This document shows, one piece after another, positions 36,711 to 47,134 of a stretch of DNA of 48,244 nucleotides (the first letter of the stretch is position 1; every line of letters starts with the position of its first letter). The notes under the pieces are model-generated. The model searched no databases, was not told the DNA's origin, and worked only from the letters and a program-made list of their open reading frames with translations. Origin of the DNA: Deltaproteobacteria bacterium (GTDB lineage Bacteria > Myxococcota_A > Polyangia > Polyangiales > Polyangiaceae); NCBI GenBank assembly GCA_016209145.1, contig JACQWT010000046.1, forward strand, positions 7,564-55,807, in the 5' to 3' direction. The position numbers and the translations under genes are program-made.

Positions 36711-39304
36711 ATGTTCCTGGCTTCGCTGGCCCGACCCAAGATCCCTCGGCTTCTCGCCCTCGCCGCCCTCGGCGCGGCGCTCGTCGCCGCCGGCGCGTGC
36801 AGCTCCGCCGAGCCCCAGGTCATGACCACCACCGGCGGCGGCACGGGCGGCGGCGGCGGCTGCCCGCCCGGTCTCGCCGACTGCTCCGGCAAGTGCGTGC
36901 AGACCGACTTCGATCCCGCGCACTGCGGCGGCTGCGGCAGCAACTGTGACCAGGGTCAGGTCTGCTCCCAGGGCCATTGAGGCGTGGACTGCCTGGGCGG
37001 CACGGCCAAGTGCGGCAAGAGCTGCGTCGACACCAACGTCGACCCGGGCAACTGCGGGGGCTGCGGCACGGCCTGCCCCCAGGGCCAGCTCTGCTCGGCC
37101 GAGAAGTGTGAAGCTGCGGCAGCGGCTGCGCTCCCGACGAGGTCTGCACGCATGGAGGGTGCGCGGTCAAGTGCGCGGGCGGCGCGACCAAGTGCAGCGG
37201 CAAGTGCGCCGATCCGCTCCTCGATCCCGCCAACTGCGGGAGCTGCGGGAAGGCGTGCGCGCCCGGCGAGGTGTGCGCGCAGGGGCAGTGCGCCCTGGAC
37301 TGCGCCGGCGGCACCGTCAAGTGCAGCGGTGCGTGCGTCGACACCGATCTGGATCCGGCCCACTGCGGGGGCTGCAACAAGGCGTGCGGCGTCGGCGAGC
37401 TGTGCTCCCAGGGCCAGTGCGGTCTCACCTGCCTGGGCGGCACGACCCAGTGCGGCAAGAGCTGCATCGACACCAACGTCGACCCGGGCAACTGCGGGGG
37501 CTGCGGCGTGGCCTGCAAGCCGGGCGAGGCCTGCGCGCAGGGCAAGTGCGACCTGTGGTGCTCGGGCGGCACGACCAAGTGCGGCAGCAAGTGCGTCGAT
37601 ACCGAGCTCGATCCGCAGAACTGCGGGGGCTGCGGCACGGCCTGCCCCCAGGGCCAGCTCTGCTCGGCCGAGAAGTGTGGCTTCGAGTGCATGGGCGGCA
37701 GCACCAAGTGCGGGAGCAAGTGCGCGGACACGCAGGCCGATGCGCAGAACTGCGGCGCGTGCGGCAAGGCGTGCCTCGCGGGCGAGATCTGCTCCAAGGG
37801 CCAGTGCGGCCTGGACTGCGCCGGCGGGAACACCAAGTGCGGGAGCAAGTGCGTCGACGTGCAGGCCGATCCGCAGAACTGCGGCGGCTGCGGCAGCGCC
37901 TGCCCCCCGGGCCAGCTCTGCTCGGTGGGCCAGTGCGCCTTGCAGTGCTTCGGCGGAACGAGCAAGTGCGGCAGCAAGTGCGCCGACTTGCAGAGCGCTC
38001 CGGCAAACTGCGGCGCCTGCGGCAACGCCTGTCCCCAGGGCCAGGTGTGCTCGGCGGGCCAGTGCGCCTTGCAGTGCCTCGGGGGCTCGACCAAGTGCGG
38101 CAGCAAGTGCGCCGACTTGCAGACCGACGGGGCCAACTGTGGCGCCTGCAACGCCGCCTGCCCCCAGGGCCAGGTGTGCGCCGCCGGGCAGTGCGCCTTG
38201 CAGTGCTTCGGCGGCACCGTCAAGTGCGCCGGCAAGTGCGTGGACACGCAGACCGATCCGGCCAACTGCGGCGGCTGCGGCGCCGCTTGCCCGCAGGGCC
38301 AGGTGTGCGCCGCCGGACAGTGCGCCCTGCAGTGCTTCGGCGGCACCATCAAGTGCGCCGGCAAGTGCGTGGACACGAACGTGGATCCCGCGAACTGCGG
38401 CGGTTGCAGCAACGCCTGCCCGCAGGGTCAGGTGTGCGTGAACGCCAAGTGCGACGTGGTCTGTGCCCCCGGCCTGACCAAGTGCGGCGGCCAGTGCGTC
38501 GACACCAAGACGGATGTCAACAACTGCGGCGGCTGCGGCATCAAGTGCGCCGTCTCCGAGCTGTGCAGCGCGGGCAAGTGCACGCCGGCCGGGCCCTTCA
38601 AGAGCTGCCTCGAGATCAAGCAGAAGGGCATGAGCCAGGGCGACGGCACCTACGACATCGATCCCAACGGCGGTGATCCGGGCGACAAGTTCAAGGTGTA
38701 CTGCGACATGACCACCGACGGCGGCGGCTTCACCCTCGCCCTGGTCCGGCCCGTGGGCGAGAACTGGGGCGCCCAGACGCCCTCGAAGAGCCCACCGCTG
38801 TCGCCCACCGTGGCCTCGAACCAGGTGCTGCACTACAGCGACTTCCAGTTGATGGGCGTCTCTGAGATGTACGTCTGGGAGACGGGCAACAAGCGCGTGA
38901 TCAAGTTCTACTACCCGCGCCAGGGCGTGAACTTCGTGGACAACTACCGGCTCCTGACCGAGCGCAACGCCGCCAACGGCAGCCACTACGTGAACGACGG
39001 GCCGCACACCGGCGTGACGCGCGACGGCAACGGCCACCTCAACGACGCCTGCGCCACGGGCAACTACGCCGGCTGGAAGGCGAAGAGCGACTGCCACCGC
39101 GACTCGACCAACTCGCATCCGAGCTGGGGCAACGGCCCGGGCCAGAGCACCTCCTACAACGACGGGGCGCAGTGCTGGTTCTACGGCGCCAGCAACATGT
39201 CGAGCCTGCCCAGCCTGTCGAGCTGCCCGCAGCAGGCGCAGGCGCCGTGGGCCACGTACAGCCCGGGGGCGATGAGCGGCTTCGTCAACGTCTGGGTGCG
39301 CTAG
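36711..39304 (+). pseudogene. Cys-rich repeat lipoprotein with fibrinogen-like C-terminus, disrupted
   Basis: ATG 36711 begins a signal peptide with lipobox-like AAGAC, a Gly/Thr spacer and the first Cys module. The frame hits TGA at 36978-36980, where CATTGA replaces the expected CAGTGC (Gln-Cys). The same frame resumes as CLGGTAKCGKSCVDTN until about 37113, then shifts. The other frame continues as CGSGCAPDEVCTHGGCAVKC and runs to 39304. About 14 modules with the pattern KC-x-KCVDT-x2-DP-x-NCGGCG-x2-CP-x-GQ-x-CS-x-GQC are seen. The C-terminal 230 residues (CLEIKQKGMSQGDGTYDIDP, YCDMTTDGGGFTLALVRP) resemble a fibrinogen-like domain. Repeat homogenisation suggests the frame damage came from recombination. 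An independent start at 37271 is possible but lacks a signal peptide. Confidence 0.72.
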
Positions 39305-39360
39305 AGCCCTCGATGTGACAGTCGGAGCCGGGATGCGGACGCCGGGCTAGCCAGTCTGGC

Positions 39361-39389
39361 CTCGATCGCGGCCTGCGGCCGTGATCGAG
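39361..39389 (+). terminator. Strong hairpin after the Cys-rich gene
   Basis: A 13-bp stem (CTCGATCgCGGCC with GGCCGtGATCGAG, one mismatch) around a 3-base loop lies 57 bases after the stop of the fibrinogen-like gene. No T-run follows, so termination may be weak; it could also be an attachment-like palindrome. Confidence 0.45.
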
Positions 39390-39437
39390 TGCTCGACGCA
39401 GCGCATCGTGCGCCACCGAGTGGCGAAAGTCAGGCGA

Positions 39438-39466
39438 GTTTCCAAATTGCAGTGTAGAATGGAAAC
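39438..39466 (+). promoter_or_regulatory. Inverted repeat over the promoter of the AAA ATPase gene
   Basis: GTTTCCA (39438-39444) is the exact complement of TGGAAAC (39460-39466), which touches the ATG at 39467. The 15-base spacer contains TAGAAT at 39455-39460, a good -10 box. An AT-rich window like this is rare here. The arrangement suggests a repressor site over the promoter and start codon, possibly autoregulation. Confidence 0.45.
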
Positions 39467-40600
39467 ATGTATGACAGACTGATCGCCGTCGACCGACGCA
39501 AGAGTTTCTTCCTCTTCGGGCCCCGCGGCACGGGCAAGTCCTGGTGGGTCCAACACGCCTTCCCCGATGCGGCCTACATCGATCTCCTGGAAGCCGAGCT
39601 CTACAACGAGCTTCTGGCTCAGCCCGGACGGCTGGAGAAGCTCGCGCCGGCCACGGGGTCGTCCTGGGTGATCATCGACGAGATCCAGAAGGTCCCGGCG
39701 CTGCTGGACGAGGTCCACCGGCTGATCGAAGGCCGGGGGCTCAAGTTCGTGCTTACGGGATCGAGTGCCCGGAAGCTGCGACGCCGCGGAGTGAACCTGC
39801 TGGCCGGGCGTGCGCTCACGTGCGCTCTGCACCCGCTGACCGCGCGTGAGCTCGGTCAGGACTTCGATCTCGATCGCTCGCTGCGCTTCGGCCACCTTCC
39901 CTGCGCCTGCACGGAGCACGACCCCGCCCGGTACCTTGCGAGCTACGTGCGCACGTACCTGCGAGAGGAGGTGCTTCAAGAGGGGCTCACCCGGAACCTG
40001 GCCGCGTTCGGCCGCTTCCTCGAGGCGGCCAGCTTCGCTCAGGCGGGCGTGCTCAGCGTCGCTGCCGTGGCGCGCGAGGCGGCCGTCGAGCGGCGTGTCG
40101 TTCAGGGCTACTTCGAGATCGCCGAGGACCTGCTGCTCGGAGTGCGGCTGCCGGCCTTCACCAAGAGGGCCAAGCGCCGCGTCGTGGGCCATCCGAAGTT
40201 CTTCTACTTCGACGTGGGAGTGTATCGGGCGGTGCGCCCCAGGGGACCGCTCGACCGGCCCGAGGAGATCGAAGGTGCGTCCCTCGAGACGTTGGTCTTC
40301 CAGGAGCTGCGGGCGCTGAACGACTACCTCGGGCTCGGGTACACGCTCTTCTACTGGCGCAGTGCCACGGGGCTGGAGGTGGATTTCGTGGCGTACGGCG
40401 AGCGCGGCATCCGGGCCTTCGAGGTCAAGCGGGCAGGCCGGCTGCGGCCGGAGGACTTCCAGGGTCTCAGGGCCTTCCTCGATGACTACCCCATGGCCCA
40501 GGCCCAGATGCTCTACGGCGGTGACAGGCCCTACCACGAAGGGCCGATCTCGGTCGTCCCCATCGAGGAAGCCCTCCGGGAGCTGGATTGCCTGCTGTGA
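39467..40600 (+). CDS. AAA ATPase with DUF4143 domain
   Basis: 377 residues. Walker A GPRGTGKS (18-25), Walker B WVIIDEIQKV (D71-E72) and the sensor-like FVLTGSSARKLRR belong to the AAA_14 domain. The DUF4143 domain follows, with YLASYVRTYLREEVLQEG, FFYFDVGVYRAVRP and a C-terminal pattern ETLVFQELRALNDY, then SATGLEVDFVAYGERGIRAFEVKRAGRLRP. The last part looks like a PD-(D/E)xK-type fold (VDFV, FEVKR). These proteins are widespread, patchily distributed and often near mobile DNA; their role is unsettled. The surroundings (repeat B3 directly after, broken Cys-rich gene before) fit an accessory insert. The gene is alone in its transcription unit. Confidence 0.87.
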   Translation: MYDRLIAVDRRKSFFLFGPRGTGKSWWVQHAFPDAAYIDLLEAELYNELLAQPGRLEKLAPATGSSWVIIDEIQKVPALLDEVHRLIEGRGLKFVLTGSSARKLRRRGVNLLAGRALTCALHPLTARELGQDFDLDRSLRFGHLPCACTEHDPARYLASYVRTYLREEVLQEGLTRNLAAFGRFLEAASFAQAGVLSVAAVAREAAVERRVVQGYFEIAEDLLLGVRLPAFTKRAKRRVVGHPKFFYFDVGVYRAVRPRGPLDRPEEIEGASLETLVFQELRALNDYLGLGYTLFYWRSATGLEVDFVAYGERGIRAFEVKRAGRLRPEDFQGLRAFLDDYPMAQAQMLYGGDRPYHEGPISVVPIEEALRELDCLL

Positions 40601-40649
40601 CCAACATCGCGAGATCAGACAGCCCGACTTCCGACGCGGCTGCGGCGGG

Positions 40650-40740
40650 CAACGGCCGCGGGGCGTTGCTGCTTGCGTCGGCTCGCTCCGTTCGCGCGGG
40701 TATGTCTGTTTTGCCCTTGGGCTGCGGGCGCAGCCCGCGC
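40650..40740 (+). repeat. Interspersed repeat B, copy 3 (3' half only)
   Basis: 91 bases matching the 3' halves of 13126-13314 and 27211-27400, from AACGGCCGCGGGGCGTTG to AGCCCGCGC. It carries the GCGGGC-GCA-GCCCGC hairpin but not the GAA hairpin. It ends 17 bases before the leuS ATG, so it should be in the 5' leader or promoter of leuS. Confidence 0.8.
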
Positions 40741-40757
40741 TATGACCCTACGCCGCC

Positions 40758-43262
<2,505 letters not shown>

Positions 43263-43269
43263 CGGCCCC

Positions 43270-44628
43270 ATGGGCAAGAGCATCGCCGATCTGGTGCGCT
43301 TGGCCGGCGTCGTGGGCGCCGGAGGGGCGGGCTTTCCCACGCACGTCAAGCTCGCGGCCAAGGCCGACACCGTCATCGCCAACGGCACCGAGTGCGAGCC
43401 CATGCTCTGCGCCGACCAGCACTTGATGGCGACCGAGGCCGCCACGGTGCTGGAGGGCCTACGCCTGGCGATGCAGGCCACGGGTGCGAAGAGCGGCATC
43501 GTGGCGGTCAAGCGGCACTACCACGACGCCGTCGCGGCCTTCGAGCGCGAGCTCGGCCGGCATCCCGGCGTGCGGCTGCACCTGTTCGAGTCGTTCTACC
43601 CGGCCGGCGACGAGTTCATCGTGGTCTACGACACGACCGGCCGGCAGGTGCCCGAGGCCGGCATTCCCATCGAGGTAGGCGTGGTCGTGCAGAACGTGAC
43701 CACGCTCTACAACGTGGCGCACGCGCTCCGCGGCACGCCGGTCACGGACCGGCTGGTCACCTTCGCCGGCGAGCTCGCGCGGCCGGCCACGGTGCGCATC
43801 CCCATCGGCACCGCTTTCGGCGATGTCCTGGCCGAGCTCGGCGGGCTGCGGCGTGCACCGCTCGGCCCGAGCCGGGGCGGACCGATCGTTCTCGTGGAGG
43901 GCGGGCCGATGATGGGCCGCGTCGCCACGCCCGATGATGTGGTCACCAAGACGACGGGCGGCCTCTTGGCGCTGCCCGCGGCCGGGCCCGTGGTCACGAT
44001 GCTCTCGCGGCCCCTGGCGCAGGTGATTCGCCGCGGACGATCGGCCTGCGACCAGTGCCGCGACTGCACCGAGCTGTGCCCGCGCTCGCTTCTGGGCCAC
44101 GAGCTACAGCCCCACGCCATCATGCGCAGCATCAACTACCGCGTGCCCCTGCCGGCGCGCTCGGTCACCGCGGCGGTGCTGTGCTGCGAGTGCCGGCTGT
44201 GCGAGGCTTTCAGTTGCCCGCTCGAGCTCTCGCCCTGCGCCTACGCCAAGGCGATCAAGCGAGAGCTCCGCGAGGCGGGCTGGAAGAACGAGGTGCACCG
44301 GCGTCGCGACCTGCGCGCGTCGTGCACGCGCGAGCTGCGACGCGTGCCGGTGACTCGGCTGCGGGACAGGCTCGGCCTGGCACCCTACGCCCAGCAGACT
44401 TCACCGCTTTTGCCCGAGCGCTTCGAGCCGAGAAGCGTGCGCATCCCGCTCAAGATGCATCTGGGCGCGCCCGCCCGGCCGGTCGTCGTGCCGGGAGCGC
44501 GCGTGCGCTGCGGCGAGCCGGTCGGCGCCATCCCCGACGGCCAGCTCGGCGCCGCCGTGCACGCGTCCATCGACGGCATCGTCCGGCAGGTCACGGACAA
44601 GCTCATCCATATCGAGAGGAGTGACTAG
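43270..44628 (+). CDS. pduS: PduS-like/RnfC-like flavo-iron-sulfur electron carrier
   Basis: 452 residues, as for PduS. The N-terminus VVGAGGAGFPTHVKLAAKAD and VIANGTECEPMLCADQHL is the RnfC/NuoF-like flavin and NADH-binding pattern. An SLBB-like region follows (FAGELARPATVRIPIGTAFGDVL). Two [4Fe-4S] motifs are complete: C260-x2-C263-x2-C266-x3-C270-P and C305/C306-x-C308-x2-C311-x4-C316-P. The C-terminal barrel-sandwich pattern ends in IDGIVRQVTDKLIHIE. In propanediol microcompartments PduS reduces cobalamin inside the shell and docks to PduT. Here the next gene, 3 bases on, is the PduT-like shell protein, which supports this partnership. RnfC is less likely because the other rnf genes are absent. 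Confidence 0.88.
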   Translation: MGKSIADLVRLAGVVGAGGAGFPTHVKLAAKADTVIANGTECEPMLCADQHLMATEAATVLEGLRLAMQATGAKSGIVAVKRHYHDAVAAFERELGRHPGVRLHLFESFYPAGDEFIVVYDTTGRQVPEAGIPIEVGVVVQNVTTLYNVAHALRGTPVTDRLVTFAGELARPATVRIPIGTAFGDVLAELGGLRRAPLGPSRGGPIVLVEGGPMMGRVATPDDVVTKTTGGLLALPAAGPVVTMLSRPLAQVIRRGRSACDQCRDCTELCPRSLLGHELQPHAIMRSINYRVPLPARSVTAAVLCCECRLCEAFSCPLELSPCAYAKAIKRELREAGWKNEVHRRRDLRASCTRELRRVPVTRLRDRLGLAPYAQQTSPLLPERFEPRSVRIPLKMHLGAPARPVVVPGARVRCGEPVGAIPDGQLGAAVHASIDGIVRQVTDKLIHIERSD

Positions 44629-44631
44629 GCG

Positions 44632-45216
44632 ATGGCTCCGGCAGGTGGCGGCAAGGCCAGGGAGCCCGATCCGGCGATCGGGCTGGTGGAGCTCAACAGC
44701 GTGGCCGTGGGCATTGCCACGGCCGACGCCATGGTCAAGCGCACGCCCATCGAGCTGCTCGAGTGCCGGCCCATCTGCCCGGGCAAGTTCATGGTGCTGG
44801 TGGGCGGGCTCACCGAAGAGGTCAACCAGGCCATGGCGGCAGGTGTGGCGCGCGCCGCGGACGCGGTCGTGGACACGCTGCTCTTGCCCCACGTCCACCC
44901 GTCCATCTTCCCGGCCCTGTGCGGGGCAGTCGAGGCCGGTCCCGTCGAGGCTCTGGGCATCGTGGAGACGATCAGCGTGGCCTCGGCCATCGTGGCGGCG
45001 GATGCGTCGGCCAAGGCGGCGGACGTGCTCCTGACCGAGCTGCGCCTCGCCAATGGCCTCGGGGGCAAGAGCTTCTATCTGATGGCCGGCCCGCTTCCCG
45101 CCGTGCAGGCCGCCGCAGCCGCGGCCAAGGGCAAGATCGGCGAGCTGGGGGTGCTGGTGCGCTGCGAGATCGTGGAGCAACTGCACGAGGCGGTGCGGCA
45201 GAAGGTGAGCTACTAG
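44632..45216 (+). CDS. pduT: PduT-like tandem-BMC shell protein
   Basis: 194 residues with two bacterial microcompartment domains in tandem. Domain one runs from GLVELNSVAVGIATADAMVK to about residue 95; domain two runs from EALGIVETISVASAIVAADA to LGVLVRCEIVEQLHEAV. Such BMC-T proteins form pseudohexameric trimers in a shell facet. The loop CRPICPGKF has the cysteine (C49) that in Salmonella PduT (Cys38, in CPGKF) binds a [4Fe-4S] cluster in the trimer pore, so electrons can cross the shell. Its partner is the adjacent PduS-like protein. No hexamer (BMC-H), pentamer (BMC-P) or core enzyme gene is in the window. Its stop TAG lies inside a MITE-like target site. Confidence 0.92.
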   Translation: MAPAGGGKAREPDPAIGLVELNSVAVGIATADAMVKRTPIELLECRPICPGKFMVLVGGLTEEVNQAMAAGVARAADAVVDTLLLPHVHPSIFPALCGAVEAGPVEALGIVETISVASAIVAADASAKAADVLLTELRLANGLGGKSFYLMAGPLPAVQAAAAAAKGKIGELGVLVRCEIVEQLHEAVRQKVSY

Positions 45217-45333
45217 GAGTCTGTCGGAGAAAAAACTAAGTGCGCGGAATTGTTCGGTTCCAGCGTCAGAGTAAAGTGAGCGATTTCGATAACTTGGACC
45301 ATTTCGAGCACGCTTTCTCCGACACACTCCTAG
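45213..45333. mobile_element. MITE-like element with CTAG flanks
   Basis: GAGTCTGTCGGAGAAA (45217-45232) and TTTCTCCGACACACTC (45314-45329) are inverted repeats with one mismatch, and each is bounded outside by CTAG (45213-45216 and 45330-45333). The 113-base interior plus ends has no reading frame and is clearly more AT-rich than its neighbours. The left CTAG includes the TAG stop of the PduT-like gene. The structure fits a non-autonomous transposon with 4-bp target duplication, although CTAG is itself palindromic and could instead extend the terminal repeats. Confidence 0.75.
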
Positions 45334-45355
45334 CGAGGCTTCGCCTCCAACCGTT

Positions 45356-46912
45356 TCAGCTCTGCGCCGTCGCGGCGATTCCGAGCTGCCGGCGCAGCCG
45401 GCCGTAGGCGTCGCTGCACATGAACGCGATGAGGTCGTCCATGCGCTCGTCGCCGCCGGCGCTGGCAGGGCTCGCCGGCGGCGCGCCCTGCCCGGGGCGC
45501 TCGGCCGCGGCGCCCGCCCGCGCCAGCTCCAGCATGCGCTGGGCCACCCCGAGGTCGTTGCACAGCAGCAGGCCGGCACGAAGCGCCGTCCGATCCGCGC
45601 CCGCGGCCCAGCGCTGGAGGTTGGTGCGGCCGCCCTCCTCGACGAACCGCAGGAAGTGGCCGCGCAGCCGGTCGATCTGCGCCGCGTCGAGGATGGGCTC
45701 GATGGCCGCAGCGATCGGGGCGACGCGGCGCTTGACGCCGGAGTGCAGCGGCAGACCGGGGTTGCCGATGGTCAGCGCCGCCAGGAACAGATCCTCGAGG
45801 TCGGCGACGTTCGGCGCCAGCAGGCGCATGAAGCGGTCCTCGCGGTACCAGGCCAGGTGGCTGCCGGCAACGAAGGCGAGCTCGGCGGCCGAGCGGCCGG
45901 ACAGGGCGAGCTTGCCCAGGCGCGCCGCCGGCGGCACCCCGGGCACCATGTGCACCATCCCGTCCCACGCGGGATCGGCATACACCGGGGGCGCGGGCAT
46001 GCCCAGGATGGAGGCCGCCCAGAAGAAGCAGCGCGACGCCTGCACCGTCGTGCCCGTCGGATGCTGTCGCCGCTGCTCGGGAAGCTCGGGCAGCAGGCGG
46101 GCGTGGCGCAGCGCGGCAACATGGCCGAGCAGCACGGCCGAGACCACGACCGCGAAGAACTGCCCGGTGAGCACCTCCTCGTCGGCGTGGGCGACTAGAC
46201 GCCGCCAGGCGTCGGCGCTGACCGAGCCCGAAGGCTGGATCAGCCCCGCCGGCCGCCAGCGCTCGTGGATCTCGCGCTGCGGCCCGTCGGCCTCGCCGAG
46301 ATGGCACAGGGCGTGGGCCACGCACCACTGCTGGTCGATCTCGCCGCGCCGGCCGAGCGCGCGCAGCAGCACGCGCAGCAGGTCGGCGTTGCGCGGGTCG
46401 TGCCGCAGCCGCCGGCGCAGCTCCTCGACCTCGTCCGCGGCGGCGGGCAGATCGTCGTGCGCCTCGAGGTCGGAGAAGTCGACGTCCACCGCCGCCTGGG
46501 CGCGGGCGTGCGCCAGCTCCTGCTCGAGCTCGGCCACGCGCTGCTCGAGCTGGGCGACGCGCCGCTGCAGCGCCTGGGGGCGGGGGTCGGCACCGGCCTC
46601 CATCACCGAAAGCGAGGCGCGCGGCGCGTCGTCAGCGGCGAAGCCTGGCGTGCCCTGCACGACCGCCACGCCGTGGCGGGCCTCGAAGGCGGCGAGCAGC
46701 GCCTGCTCGACCTGGTACAGCCGAGCCCGGTCGAGCCCCATCGAGGCCGCCGCCTTCTCCAGCGTCACGCGCTCCTGCGGCGTGATCACGCCGTCCTCCA
46801 TGGCCTCGGTGAACAAGTGCTCGTAGAACACCTCGAACTTGTCGAGCTGGATGCCGCCCGACAGCTCGCCCTGCTTGAACGCCTTTGAATGCTCGAAGAC
46901 CGCGTCGTCCAT
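45356..46912 (-). CDS. TerB-like/coiled-coil hypothetical protein
   Basis: 518 residues. The N-terminal 75 residues (LDKFEVFYEHLFTEAMEDGVITPQERVTLEKAAASMGLDRARL) look like a TerB-type or calcium-sensor-like helical domain. A predicted coiled coil follows (RRVAQLEQRVAELEQELAHARAQ, about 115-140). The C-terminal 330 residues are mainly helical, with a TPR-like segment (NADLLRVLLRALGRRGEIDQQW) and a conserved-looking region with His residues (MVHMVPGVPPAARLGKLALSGRSAAELAFVAGSHLAWYRED). That style is seen in several myxobacterial hypothetical proteins. No signal peptide or enzyme motif is present. It converges with the PduT-like gene across the MITE and is divergent from the Cys-rich lipoprotein. 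Confidence 0.75.
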   Translation of the reverse strand: MDDAVFEHSKAFKQGELSGGIQLDKFEVFYEHLFTEAMEDGVITPQERVTLEKAAASMGLDRARLYQVEQALLAAFEARHGVAVVQGTPGFAADDAPRASLSVMEAGADPRPQALQRRVAQLEQRVAELEQELAHARAQAAVDVDFSDLEAHDDLPAAADEVEELRRRLRHDPRNADLLRVLLRALGRRGEIDQQWCVAHALCHLGEADGPQREIHERWRPAGLIQPSGSVSADAWRRLVAHADEEVLTGQFFAVVVSAVLLGHVAALRHARLLPELPEQRRQHPTGTTVQASRCFFWAASILGMPAPPVYADPAWDGMVHMVPGVPPAARLGKLALSGRSAAELAFVAGSHLAWYREDRFMRLLAPNVADLEDLFLAALTIGNPGLPLHSGVKRRVAPIAAAIEPILDAAQIDRLRGHFLRFVEEGGRTNLQRWAAGADRTALRAGLLLCNDLGVAQRMLELARAGAAAERPGQGAPPASPASAGGDERMDDLIAFMCSDAYGRLRRQLGIAATAQS

Positions 46913-47134
46913 CGCGCCTGCCTCTGGATCGCGCCTGCCTCCGGGTGGAGGGCCGCGACACTGTGGCAGGACGGGGCCCGGAGCACAACCCGCGGCGCAT
47001 CGGTCTCACCCATGGGTTCGGGCTGGTGCTCGCCCCTGCTGCTGGATCTTGCGCTCTCGTGCTATCCTGCAAGCTCTTGGTGCTCGTCCGGCGCGCTCCG
47101 GGCGCCGGGCGGCACGAACGCGGAGGGCTTTGCG

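Noticed and set aside
36711-39304. Two separate genes (36711-36980 and 37271-39304)
   Set aside because: The Cys-module pattern runs on across the break in the same order, and the second part has no signal peptide, so one damaged gene explains both.
39467-40600. Toxin-antitoxin or phage-defence ATPase
   Set aside because: No partner gene or defence-associated neighbour is visible; DUF4143 ATPases are common without known defence role.
43270-44628. RnfC subunit of an Rnf complex
   Set aside because: No rnfA/B/D/E/G genes adjoin, and the next gene is a BMC shell protein with the PduT pore cysteine.
45217-45329. Rho-independent terminator of the leuS operon
   Set aside because: The paired arms are almost 80 bases apart with an AT-rich interior and CTAG flanks; this fits a MITE better. 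A terminator role for it is not excluded.
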